Assembly (NCBI GenBank): GCA_965200975.1
Contig: OZ241740.1
Location: 1,736,001-1,800,000, forward strand
Direction of reading: 5' to 3'
Origin: S5-327 sp965200975
GTDB taxonomy: Bacteria; Chloroflexota; Dehalococcoidia; Lucifugimonadales; Australimonadaceae
Length of the DNA stretch: 64,000 nt
Both the position numbers and the translations under genes were made by a program. The first letter of the stretch is position 1, and each line of letters begins with the position of its first letter. Shown here one piece after another: positions 24,736 through 33,443 of the stretch. Below the pieces are notes generated by a model. That model saw nothing but the letters and a program-made list of their open reading frames with translations, ran no database searches and was not told the DNA's origin.

Positions 24736-27700
24736 CCAACGAGCACGACACCGTTATTGCAGAGCTGAAAAAGCACCCCTCCGCGCTTCTGTCGGCCTAC
24801 GAACAGGCCGCCGGCCCGGTCGCCGGCGTCGTCGGCCCCGCCCCTGCGCTCCGCTGGGCGCAGGAAGGCGTGCGCATTGCGCAGCAGGGGCCGCGGGCCT
24901 GGGAGGCGGCTACCGAGTACTTCAAGGCCTCGCCCGAGGTGGTCACGATCATCGGTTTTCCTCAGCTCGAACGCTGGGTCGAGAGCGGCATCGAGCTCGC
25001 CGCCGACGCGCCGGTCATCGCAGCGTCCTACTTCCGCGCCAGCCCGCGCGTGCTGCCGACGCTCGCGCCGCGCCACATCGCCGGATGGGCGTCGCTTGGC
25101 CGCGGCCTCTCAAAAGGCACGTGGAAGTCGTCCAGCCTCGCCGCCCGCTTCTTCGACGTCAGCGACGACCTCGTGCAGCAGGTGAGCTTTCACGAGATAC
25201 AGCTGTTCGTCTCGCTCGTGCAGACGCTCGCGAACCGGTCGTACGACCTCGCAGCCGAAGCGCTCGTGCTCGGACAGCGCGTGCTGCCGTCCGTCACGGA
25301 GCGCGAGGAGCTTATCTCGCTGGCGTCCGTGCTTGCGGAGACGAGCTGGCGCGAGGTGCGCGGCTCGTTCGAGGCGGCGTCGCGCGTAACCGGCAGCCTC
25401 GAACGCCGGCTTCGTCCCCGTTACTTCGCGCTTGCCGAACGGCTCGCCCGCCAGGGGCTCGGCAACGTATCCGGCTTTATGGTCGAGAGCGCGCAGTCGC
25501 TCGCCCGGCTGCCGCAAGACCAGCAGGTAGCCGTGCTCGAGCGGGCGGAGGACCTGGCCGACAGCTCGGCGGAGGCGGTGAGCGCGTTCCTGCGCACCGC
25601 TCCGCAGGTGCTCGACCGCATCAGCCCGGCGCAGCTCGACACATGGTTCAGCCGGGGCGTTCAGCACTTGCGCGAGAACGTCGACGGCGGCATCGCCTAC
25701 TTCAGGCTGGAGTCCGCCCGCGCCGAAGCGCTCATCGACCAGCTCTCCTCGAGCGTCGAACTCGAGAAGGTGCAGGGCCTCCTGCGAATGTACGCCAACG
25801 CCCTCGCCGGGACCGACGTCGAGCTTCAGACCGCCGACGACATCACTCACCGCAACATCGGCTGGGTGCACGTCGAGCTCGCTACGACTGACGGCAAGAG
25901 CGTGTTCCTGCCCGCAGTCGTCGACCTGCGCGACACCAAGAAAGAGAACTTCGCCTGGCTCAAGGTCGTCGCCACCCACCAGGTGGGGCACCTGGAGTTC
26001 GAAAGCTTCAAGTTCGACTTCCACGCCGGCTCCAACAGCTTTACCGACTACCGCGAGGGGCTTGCAGAGGGCCTCGACGCTCACCCGGGCTCGACGGAGA
26101 TCGCATCGTTCTTCGACCTCTTCCCCGTGCGCGCAATGGCCGCCGACGTCTTCTCGATCGTCGAGGACGCGCGCATCGACCACCAGCTGACCGCCCAGTA
26201 CCGCGGACTCGCCCCCGACTACGCGCAAGTGCAGGGCGAAGCGCTCGCAAGCCGCGGGCCCATCGAGATGATGCCGGCGCAGCAGGCGCTGGTCGAAATG
26301 CTCATCCGCCTCAGCCTCGGACAGCAGTCGAACGCCCGCGTCCCCTCCAAGTACGTGCGGCAAGCCGAGCAGCTCGCCGGCCTGCTCAAGGCGGTGCAGA
26401 GCCGTGACGCCAATGTGCAGGACTCCGCCGAGGCCGCGCTGCGGATGTACTACACGCTCTCCCAGACGCCCAACGAAATCGTGCCTCTCGACGACTGGGA
26501 GACCGTCGACCTGTCCGCCGCCCGCTTCGACGAGCCCGAACTGCAGGAGATCATCGACCGCCTCCGCGCCGAGGCGGAACAGTCGGAGGAGGAAGCCTCG
26601 GGCGACGACTACGAGTCGCCGGAGGATGTGGAATACCGCGGCGACTTCAAGCCGGAGATGGTGCAGCTGCTTGCGCAGATGCGCGGCCAGGCGGAGCCGG
26701 GCGACGACGAAGGCGCCGAGGGTGCCCAGGGCATCTCGCAGGCCGAACTGGAGCAAGCCTTGCGCGACTCCACCGAAGTCGACCTCGGCGACGACGCCGA
26801 AGTCACCACCGTCGCCGCCAATATGATGAAAGAGATGGGCGCCGACGCCCCCCAGAACCCCGCAGGCTCCGGCTACAACCAGATTCCCCACGTCGACGAG
26901 GAAGGCGGCCCCCTCGAGCCGCGCGAGCCCCGCTCGTACGCCTACGACGAGTGGGACTTCCGCGCAAACGACTACCGCCCCCGGTGGTGCATCGTACAGG
27001 AGCGCGTCGCTGTCGCCGGCGAGCCCGGGTTCTACAGCGAAACGCTGCACGCCTACGCCGGACTCGTCGACCAGATCAAACGGCAGTTCGAGTCCGTCCG
27101 CCCGGAGATGTACCGCAAGGTGAAACGGCTCCCCGAGGGCGAGGACATCGACATCGACGCCGGCATCGAGGCGCTGATCGACCTCCGCAACAATATGACG
27201 CCGGACGAACGCATCTACTGGCGCCGCAACAAGGACGAGCGCGACGTCGGCGTCGTCTTCCTGCTCGATATGAGCGCGTCCACCGCCGAGGCGGTCGAGG
27301 AGAGTTCCAAGGACTCCGACTGGAACGCGCCCGGCGACCCCGTCGCCTACACTGCCTGGCTCCGCGCCCGCCGCGGCGAGGCGGGCCGCCGCCCCTACAA
27401 GCGCATCATCGACGTCGAGAAGGAGTCGATGGTGCTGCTGATGAACGCCCTCGAAACGATCGGCGACCGGTACGGCGTCTACGGGTTCTCAGGCTTCGGA
27501 CGCGAGAACGTCGAGTTCTACGTCATCAAGGAGGTCGAGGAGCACCTCACCGACCGCGTGAAGCGGCGCCTCGACAAGGTCGCGCCCCTGCACGCCACGC
27601 GCATGGGCCCCGCGATCCGCCATGCGACAACCAAGCTCGCCCACATCGACGCCAAGACGAAGTTTATGTTCGTCATCAGCGACGGACGGCCCCAGGACAG

Positions 27701-27926
27701 GGGCTACTCGCGCGAGGGGGTTGAGAAAGAGTACGCCGTGCAGGACACCCGCATGGCGCTCATGGAGGCCCGGCAGTACGACATCACTCCCTTCTGCCTC
27801 ACCGTCGACCGCAACGGCCACGACTACCTCCGCACAATGACCGGCGACCTCAACTACGAAGTCCTGCCCGACATCCTCGAACTCCCCCGCCGCCTCCCCC
27901 AGCTCTACAAGAAAGTCACGCTGTAG
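24732..27926 (+). CDS. Large VWA-domain protein (CbbO/NorD-like)
   Basis: 1064-aa protein. Residues 1-340 look like an alpha-helical repeat region (several FRASPRVLPTLAP-type segments of similar length). The middle, about 340-730, holds DIFSIVEDARIDHQL, a NorD/CbbO feature, and an acidic stretch. The C-terminal von Willebrand A domain starts near residue 835 with the MIDAS motif FLLDMSAST, a Thr in ATRMGPAIRH and FVISDGRPQD. It pairs with the MoxR-type ATPase. It is longer than usual NorD or CbbO proteins because of the N-terminal repeats. GTG start. Confidence 0.9.
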   Translation: MTNEHDTVIAELKKHPSALLSAYEQAAGPVAGVVGPAPALRWAQEGVRIAQQGPRAWEAATEYFKASPEVVTIIGFPQLERWVESGIELAADAPVIAASYFRASPRVLPTLAPRHIAGWASLGRGLSKGTWKSSSLAARFFDVSDDLVQQVSFHEIQLFVSLVQTLANRSYDLAAEALVLGQRVLPSVTEREELISLASVLAETSWREVRGSFEAASRVTGSLERRLRPRYFALAERLARQGLGNVSGFMVESAQSLARLPQDQQVAVLERAEDLADSSAEAVSAFLRTAPQVLDRISPAQLDTWFSRGVQHLRENVDGGIAYFRLESARAEALIDQLSSSVELEKVQGLLRMYANALAGTDVELQTADDITHRNIGWVHVELATTDGKSVFLPAVVDLRDTKKENFAWLKVVATHQVGHLEFESFKFDFHAGSNSFTDYREGLAEGLDAHPGSTEIASFFDLFPVRAMAADVFSIVEDARIDHQLTAQYRGLAPDYAQVQGEALASRGPIEMMPAQQALVEMLIRLSLGQQSNARVPSKYVRQAEQLAGLLKAVQSRDANVQDSAEAALRMYYTLSQTPNEIVPLDDWETVDLSAARFDEPELQEIIDRLRAEAEQSEEEASGDDYESPEDVEYRGDFKPEMVQLLAQMRGQAEPGDDEGAEGAQGISQAELEQALRDSTEVDLGDDAEVTTVAANMMKEMGADAPQNPAGSGYNQIPHVDEEGGPLEPREPRSYAYDEWDFRANDYRPRWCIVQERVAVAGEPGFYSETLHAYAGLVDQIKRQFESVRPEMYRKVKRLPEGEDIDIDAGIEALIDLRNNMTPDERIYWRRNKDERDVGVVFLLDMSASTAEAVEESSKDSDWNAPGDPVAYTAWLRARRGEAGRRPYKRIIDVEKESMVLLMNALETIGDRYGVYGFSGFGRENVEFYVIKEVEEHLTDRVKRRLDKVAPLHATRMGPAIRHATTKLAHIDAKTKFMFVISDGRPQDRGYSREGVEKEYAVQDTRMALMEARQYDITPFCLTVDRNGHDYLRTMTGDLNYEVLPDILELPRRLPQLYKKVTL

Positions 27927-27952
27927 GCGAGAAGCGAGAGAACGCGGCGCGG

Positions 27953-28906
27953 CTACCCCCGGTCTGACCGTTGTTCCGTGCGCTCGCGCGTAATGGCCGA
28001 GCCGTCGGCTCCAACCGACTCGTAGAAGACGATGCGCGTGCGCTTCCCTCCGTGGATCTGCGGCTCGCCCGCCAGCTTCCCCCGCAACAGCTCCAACGGC
28101 CCATCCGGCTCGCAGAGCGACTCCGGCAAGCCGAGCACATCGACGAGCAGGCGCCGGTCGAGTTCCGCCCGCGCCGGGTCTTCGTCGATCTGGTCAAACG
28201 GCAGAAACCGAAGGTCGCGCATCGCCTCGAACACCGTCCTAGCCGCAGCGTGCTGCTCCGCCGTGAGCGCCCGTGTGTCGAGCGTGGGGATGTTCGGTAT
28301 GCCGGTGACTGTCGTTGTCCCTCGCCCCGACTGGGTCTTGTTCGACGTCCACCAGTGCATAAGCAACCCCAACGTCGAGTTGCACCACAGCGCGAACGCG
28401 TATTCATGCTCCGGATTCTCGAAGATGACCGACGGCCACGCCCTGCCCCCGATGCATCGACGCTCCGTCATCGCGACAATCAGCGACTGCGAGTTGAACT
28501 GCAGGTCACGGTTGTAGTGCGCTCGGGTGGCCGTGGCCCAGATGCGGGTAGTGTCTTGGTTCGGTCGCGGCTGTCCCTCCGAATCAGGCTCAATGACAAG
28601 GGAGCGTTCCCTCCGCGCATTGTGGTTCCAGAGCGCGGGATACGTCGGCGACGCGTTGGATCGGATGTCTGCTATACGGAATGCTCCACGCTCTGATTCG
28701 GCGGGGCTCCCTATCAACCGATCAACAGGGCTGCCTTGGCTTAACGCGCCGATAGTAACTATGGGAAGCCGAATCTCGGCGGTTCCCAAACGCAAATAGT
28801 GCGGCAGCCGCCCTTGCTCGAGGCTCCAGGCGCCCCGCGCCAGGTCTCCGTCCGCTATTCCCACAAGGCGCCAGGGGCCGGACAACGGAACCGGAGCGGA
28901 CGCCAC
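27953..28906 (-). CDS. C-terminal (target recognition) part of a split restriction-methylase
   Basis: 317 aa beginning MASAPVPLSGPWRLVGIADG, in the same reading frame as the methylase ORF upstream and separated from it only by TAA and one codon. It contains RRCIGGRAWPS and a YAFALWCNSTLG-LLMHWW segment typical of the specificity and C-terminal part of type IIG-like N6-methylases. It probably belongs to one protein of about 1013 aa that was cut by the stop. An own start (GTG 28906) exists but has no good Shine-Dalgarno. Confidence 0.75.
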   Translation of the reverse strand: MASAPVPLSGPWRLVGIADGDLARGAWSLEQGRLPHYLRLGTAEIRLPIVTIGALSQGSPVDRLIGSPAESERGAFRIADIRSNASPTYPALWNHNARRERSLVIEPDSEGQPRPNQDTTRIWATATRAHYNRDLQFNSQSLIVAMTERRCIGGRAWPSVIFENPEHEYAFALWCNSTLGLLMHWWTSNKTQSGRGTTTVTGIPNIPTLDTRALTAEQHAAARTVFEAMRDLRFLPFDQIDEDPARAELDRRLLVDVLGLPESLCEPDGPLELLRGKLAGEPQIHGGKRTRIVFYESVGADGSAITRERTEQRSDRG

Positions 28907-28939
28907 TGCTTATGGCGCAGTGGCGTCCGCTCCGGTTCC
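28887..28939. repeat. Perfect 23-bp inverted repeat around an in-frame stop
   Basis: GGAACCGGAGCGGACGCCAC plus TGC at 28887-28909 is the exact reverse complement of 28917-28939, with a 7-base loop TTATGGC. The loop holds the TAA stop of the upstream methylase ORF (28910-28912), and the left arm holds the GTG start of the downstream ORF. Both arms are inside what should be continuous coding sequence. Confidence 0.95.
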
Positions 28940-30994
28940 CGATTTTATGAATCTGAAACCTGCTTCTTCTATATCGCCGATTTCGCCGTTTTCCCGCATG
29001 CGCGTAATCGCAGCCGCCAGGAATTCCGCCTCCTGGGTCGACTTCACCTGACGATTCAAGACGGCGAAAGTGGCGCGACCGGGCGTCCGCGCTGGATCGC
29101 GGCGGGCGACAACGAGACACTCCGCCATCCCTGTATCCGCAGAGAAAGATCCTTCATCAGCGGCGGCGCCAGCGATCGTAACGACCGTTATGTCCTCATA
29201 GTCTCTACGCAGAGCGGCGCGCAGAGCGTCCCAAGAGCCTCCGCTCATCGCGCTCAGCGGCAACACCAAAGCGATAGTCCCGTCGGGGCGAACCTTCCGC
29301 CGCGCCAACTCGACAAAATGCGACGCAAGCCCGGCGTAGTCATTGGACGGCGCTCCCTTCGTCAACCCCTTTACCTTCGCCGACATCGCCTTCTGTTCGC
29401 TGAACGTCGTTTTGAATGCGGCGTAGGCTGGCATTGGGATCTGCGCATGGCTGGCCTCGTGATTGGTAGACCGCGTGAAAGGCGGGTTCATAATCACGAG
29501 GTCGAACTTGCTGTGCCCTACGCGCGACACGAGGTCTTGCACCTCCTTCGGCTCTCGCCCTCCGGACGTCACCGCCGTCGCAGTATCGATGAACGACGCC
29601 TGCACTTCCTCCGCCAGCAGGTCCAGCGAGCCAACCGCAACGTTCCCGCCACCTTGAGCGCCGTAAGGCATCGTTAGCAAGCATTCGCCATCGAACGGCG
29701 TATAGGGATAACTGCCGGCAAGCATCGCAGCAGTCAGATGCACAGCGATGTTCACAACGTCCAGCCCAACGAGCCCGTGCCGCATCATCGGGCCGTGCAA
29801 CGCTTCCGCGTCGCCCCCATGAAGTTCGTGCAGCAGCGACATCCGCTGGTATGCCGCCGACAGCAGAGTGCCCGTTCCGCAGGCAAAGTCGCCTATCTGC
29901 AGGCTCGCTAGCGTGTCCTTGTCGCCCCAGTCAGCCCCTCCGGGGGCCCGGTCTGCCGGGAGCGCTAGCCCCGCAAGCAACGCGGCAGCCTCTGGGCGCG
30001 TGTAATAGGTGGCGAGAAACTTTCGGTCTGCAATGAGCTTCTGGAACACTATCCCTGTCAGGTCGTGCGACCGTGTAACGCCGCCCGCCACGAGCCGCCT
30101 CACCGTACGCCAGAGAAGGGCGAGCGTCTCCGCAGCTGTCGCCGTCGGCATATCGCCCAGCATCTCCCGGGCCAGCCAGAAGATAGGCCAATAGTTGACA
30201 TCCAAGATGCGCCGCCATTCGCCTCGCAGGTCGTCAACGTCAAAGATCCCGTCGGGAGCAAACCTACGGACCTGAAAGACTCTCCGCGTTGCGCCGGAGA
30301 CATCAGGAACTTCGACTTCTGCTTCAGCCAGCGCCTCGTGAAAGATGAGCGCATTGGCTATGACGGTCATAGCCATGCGCCGCGTCTGTCCGTTCTTGTC
30401 GTCGTCCTGCCCTAGGGCCTTTGCAACATCACGCCCTATCTCGCTGCCATAGGGATGGCGGCGCGTGAACGCGTCCGCCGCCAGTCCGACGCCGGTCTCG
30501 AACTCTGTCGCCAGTGCTTCCACCCGCGGCGCAGGCGCTGCGGCGCGATGCACGAGCATCGCGAGATCCCGCACGCCCCCGCGCACCCAGCCGACTTCCG
30601 GCAAACGCTCCGGCGGCTCGTTGATGCGCCGCGTATACAACGCGTACTCCAAGCCGCGCGTGCGGCGAATCTCGTCCCGTAGCGATTCGCCGTCGAGCTC
30701 TGTCAGCTCGTCGGGATAAACGAGCGCAATGGTGGTCTCGATTGTACGTCCGCTCAATGCGACGACCCGGCCAAGGCGGCTCTTGGCATCTGCCTCCGCA
30801 CTCGCGTGGCTCGTCCGCTCCGCTTCGATAACGACAGGCCAGCCGCTGGCGTCTTCTACGAGAATGTCGGGGCGTCCGCCGCGTTCCAGGACATTCCCAA
30901 TCTGCTCGGACTGAACCGTCCAGCTACGACGCAACCTGTTCAGTACTTCGCCCAGGGCAACGTTGATAGTCTGTTCGTGCGTGGGGCCGGGCAT
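28910..30994 (-). CDS. N6-adenine DNA methylase with nuclease-like N-terminus (type IIG-like, split)
   Basis: 694 aa. Residues about 40-65 (RPDILVEDASGWPVVIEAER) resemble a PD-(D/E)xK nuclease core. A helical domain follows, then the methylase: TYYTRPEAAALLA, SAM motif IGDFACGTGTLLSAAYQRM, catalytic NPPFTRS and a long region after it. This is the architecture of BREX/type IIG-like proteins. The frame stays open beyond the stop into the 317-aa ORF. TAGACT at 31001-31006 lies 6 bases before the ATG and suggests a leaderless mRNA. Confidence 0.85.
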   Translation of the reverse strand: MPGPTHEQTINVALGEVLNRLRRSWTVQSEQIGNVLERGGRPDILVEDASGWPVVIEAERTSHASAEADAKSRLGRVVALSGRTIETTIALVYPDELTELDGESLRDEIRRTRGLEYALYTRRINEPPERLPEVGWVRGGVRDLAMLVHRAAAPAPRVEALATEFETGVGLAADAFTRRHPYGSEIGRDVAKALGQDDDKNGQTRRMAMTVIANALIFHEALAEAEVEVPDVSGATRRVFQVRRFAPDGIFDVDDLRGEWRRILDVNYWPIFWLAREMLGDMPTATAAETLALLWRTVRRLVAGGVTRSHDLTGIVFQKLIADRKFLATYYTRPEAAALLAGLALPADRAPGGADWGDKDTLASLQIGDFACGTGTLLSAAYQRMSLLHELHGGDAEALHGPMMRHGLVGLDVVNIAVHLTAAMLAGSYPYTPFDGECLLTMPYGAQGGGNVAVGSLDLLAEEVQASFIDTATAVTSGGREPKEVQDLVSRVGHSKFDLVIMNPPFTRSTNHEASHAQIPMPAYAAFKTTFSEQKAMSAKVKGLTKGAPSNDYAGLASHFVELARRKVRPDGTIALVLPLSAMSGGSWDALRAALRRDYEDITVVTIAGAAADEGSFSADTGMAECLVVARRDPARTPGRATFAVLNRQVKSTQEAEFLAAAITRMRENGEIGDIEEAGFRFIKSGTGADATAP

Positions 30995-31000
30995 AAGGCA

Positions 31001-31006
31001 AGTCTA
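31001..31006 (-). promoter_or_regulatory. -10 box directly before the methylase start (leaderless)
   Basis: TAGACT on the minus strand ends 6 bases from the ATG at 30994, so transcription should start at or next to the start codon. No clear -35 is visible. Confidence 0.4.
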
Positions 31007-31072
31007 CACAAACCAGCCCGAGCGCGCCAGAGCCTGCTGTCCTCCCCCCCCACGCGCCCACACGCTCCGTGC

Positions 31073-31078
31073 TATCCT
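31073..31078 (+). promoter_or_regulatory. -10 box directly before the acyl-CoA dehydrogenase start (leaderless)
   Basis: TATCCT ends 7 bases before ATG 31086, and no Shine-Dalgarno is present. The arrangement predicts a leaderless mRNA for the acyl-CoA dehydrogenase/CoA-transferase operon. Confidence 0.4.
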
Positions 31079-31085
31079 CGCCCGC

Positions 31086-32321
31086 ATGGACTTCGAACTC
31101 GAATGGACGCCTGAGCAGGAGGACTTCCGCAAGGAGGTCCGAGCGTGGCTCGAGGCCAACGCTCCCCGCATCCCCGACCACGCCGACCCTGCCAAGCTGA
31201 CTCGCGCCGAGTACGACCAGCAACGCGACTTCGGACGCAAGCTCGGCGCACGGGGATGGCTCTACCCCTCCATGCCGGCCGAGTACGGAGGCGGCGGGCT
31301 CTCGCTCGACCTGGCAATGATCCTCGAGGAAGAGCTCGACGCCTACAATCTGCCGCTCCCTCCCTACTACGACACCGGAGGCAAGCTCGGCAGTATGGCC
31401 ATCCTCGTCTGGGGCGACGACGACCAGAAAGCTCACTTCCTCCCCCGCATCCTCCGCGGCGAGGTGCGCACCTGGCAGCTCCTCACCGAGCCGGAGTCGG
31501 GCTCCGACCTCGCCAGCGTCCGGACGACCGCGGTTCGCGACGGCGACGACTACGTCGTGAACGGGACCAAAATCTTCGTCGGCAGCAACCACGGCGCCGA
31601 ATACTCGTGGACTATCGTCGTAACCGACCCCAACGGCGAGCGCCACGCCAACCTCGGCTGGCTGATGATTCCGATGGACTTGCCGGGCGTCACCGTCGAG
31701 CCGATGGACTTGCTGTTCGTCGGGGGCGAGCGCGGCGCCGCCAGCGGCGTGAAGAACACGGTTTTCTTCGACAACGTGCGCGTGCCCGCGTTCAACCTCA
31801 TCGGCGGCGAGAACAACGGCTGGAAGGTGGCGGGCACCCACCTCGAAATCGAGCACGGGCTCCTCCGCAGCGCAGTGCGCGAGGATACGCTGACCCGCCG
31901 CGTGTTCGACTACGCCCGCACGGCCACGCGCAACGGCAAGCCCCTCGCCGACGACCCGGACGTGCGCGACCGTCTCGTCGACTTCTACATCGACTCCGAG
32001 GTCACGCGTCTGCTGCACTTCCGCAACTACGCATGGCGCGGGCAGGGCAAGCAGCTTACCTACGAGGCGCCACAGGCTTACCTCTACCAGAAGCGCAGCC
32101 AGCTTTCGAGGGCCCGCGCCGTTCTCGACATTATGGGGCTGCGGGCGCTCGCCGCCGAGCCGGACGAGTGGGCAATCGCCGACGGCCACATCGAAACGCA
32201 TCAGCGCGCCTCTATCGTCGATCAGCACCCGGGCGGCACCGCCGAGATACAGCGCGTCATCATCGCCCGCCGCCTCGGCATCGGACGCGACGCCCGCGAG
32301 GAGCCGGGAAAGCTCCGCTAG
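31086..32321 (+). CDS. Acyl-CoA dehydrogenase (first subunit)
   Basis: 411 aa, acyl-CoA dehydrogenase fold: N-terminal helices (MDFELEWTPEQEDFRKEV), central beta domain with QLLTEPESGSDLASVRT and KIFVGSNH, C-terminal helices with DQHPGGTAEIQRVIIARR. The start at 31086 gives the normal N-terminus; the in-frame extension to 30963 runs over the divergent gene. It is followed 6 bases later by a second, shorter dehydrogenase, as in heteromeric FadE-type enzymes that act on bulky CoA esters such as steroid side chains. The usual catalytic Glu site is not certain from reading. Confidence 0.9.
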   Translation: MDFELEWTPEQEDFRKEVRAWLEANAPRIPDHADPAKLTRAEYDQQRDFGRKLGARGWLYPSMPAEYGGGGLSLDLAMILEEELDAYNLPLPPYYDTGGKLGSMAILVWGDDDQKAHFLPRILRGEVRTWQLLTEPESGSDLASVRTTAVRDGDDYVVNGTKIFVGSNHGAEYSWTIVVTDPNGERHANLGWLMIPMDLPGVTVEPMDLLFVGGERGAASGVKNTVFFDNVRVPAFNLIGGENNGWKVAGTHLEIEHGLLRSAVREDTLTRRVFDYARTATRNGKPLADDPDVRDRLVDFYIDSEVTRLLHFRNYAWRGQGKQLTYEAPQAYLYQKRSQLSRARAVLDIMGLRALAAEPDEWAIADGHIETHQRASIVDQHPGGTAEIQRVIIARRLGIGRDAREEPGKLR

Positions 32322-32327
32322 CGCAGC

Positions 32328-33428
32328 ATGGATCTCTTCCTCAACGAACAGCAGCGCATGCTGCAGGCGGCCGTGCAGGAGCTCCTCCGGCGCGACTTCC
32401 CCAAGGACGTCCTGGCGGCTATCGACGCCGGCGCCGAGAGCGCCGGAGACCGCTGGCCCGCCATCGCGTCCACCGGCATTCTCGGAAGCCTCATCCCCGA
32501 GGAGTACGGCGGGGCGGGCGGCTCGTTCTCCGATGCCGGCGTAGTGTTCGAGGAGCTCGGCAAGGGCCCGGTTCCCGGCTCGGCGTTCTCGTCCGCGGCG
32601 CTCGCGGCGCTCGTCATTATGGAGGCCGGCAGCGCAGAACAGCAGCGCGCGTGGCTGCCCGCAATCGCCGACGGCAGCGCCGCGTTCGCCTGCGTCATCA
32701 CCGAGTCCGACGCCGGATGGGATCCGGACCCCGCCTCTGCAAGTTTCGACGCTGACGGCGGACGGCTGAGCGGCGTGAGTCTGAACGTGCTCGAAGCGGA
32801 CGCGACGCACTTCCTGGTCGCAGCTCGCATAGAGGGCGGCGCCGGGCTCGCCGTAGTTCCGGCGGACGCTCCGGGGGTGAGCGCGCGGCCCGTGCCCGGA
32901 ATGGCCGCCGGCCTTGGCGAACTCCGCCTCGACGCGGTAGAGATCGACGACGCCTCCGTGATGCCTCCGGGAGACACGACGAACGACGCCGTCGAACGGG
33001 CGGCGCTCCGCGCCGCCGCGCTGCTGAGCGCCTACCAGGTGGGCGGACTCGACCGCGTTTTCGAGATGTGCCTCGCGTACAGCCAGACACGGCGGCAGTT
33101 TCAGCAGCCCATCGGGCGTTTCCAGCGCGTGCAAGACCACATCATCGACATCGTGAATCACCTCGACGCCGCGCGGTGGGCCGTCAACGAGGCGCTCTGG
33201 AAGCTCGACACCGGCAGACCGGCGGAGGCGAGCGTCCACATGGCCGCCGCCCTCGCGAGCGAGGGGTACTACCTCGGCTGCAACGCGGCGCACGACGTCC
33301 ACGCCGGCGTCGGCATCGTGCGCGAGTACGGTCTCACGCTCCACACCAAGATGTCGCGCGCGCTCTACGGCCGCCTCGGCAGCCCCAGGCGCCACCGGCG
33401 GCAGATCGCCAAGGCGCTCGGCCTATAG
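32328..33428 (+). CDS. Acyl-CoA dehydrogenase (second subunit)
   Basis: 366-aa acyl-CoA dehydrogenase-like protein with MDLFLNEQQRMLQAAVQELL at the N-terminus, TESDAGWD in place of the usual TEP.GSD loop, YSQTRRQFQQPIGRFQ and HAGVGIVREYGL in the C-terminal domain. The altered flavin loop suggests that one active site of the heteromer is incomplete, which is known for paired FadE proteins. It starts 6 bases after the first subunit and precedes two CoA-transferases. Confidence 0.88.
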   Translation: MDLFLNEQQRMLQAAVQELLRRDFPKDVLAAIDAGAESAGDRWPAIASTGILGSLIPEEYGGAGGSFSDAGVVFEELGKGPVPGSAFSSAALAALVIMEAGSAEQQRAWLPAIADGSAAFACVITESDAGWDPDPASASFDADGGRLSGVSLNVLEADATHFLVAARIEGGAGLAVVPADAPGVSARPVPGMAAGLGELRLDAVEIDDASVMPPGDTTNDAVERAALRAAALLSAYQVGGLDRVFEMCLAYSQTRRQFQQPIGRFQRVQDHIIDIVNHLDAARWAVNEALWKLDTGRPAEASVHMAAALASEGYYLGCNAAHDVHAGVGIVREYGLTLHTKMSRALYGRLGSPRRHRRQIAKALGL

Positions 33429-33443
33429 GCTGAAACCGCCCCC

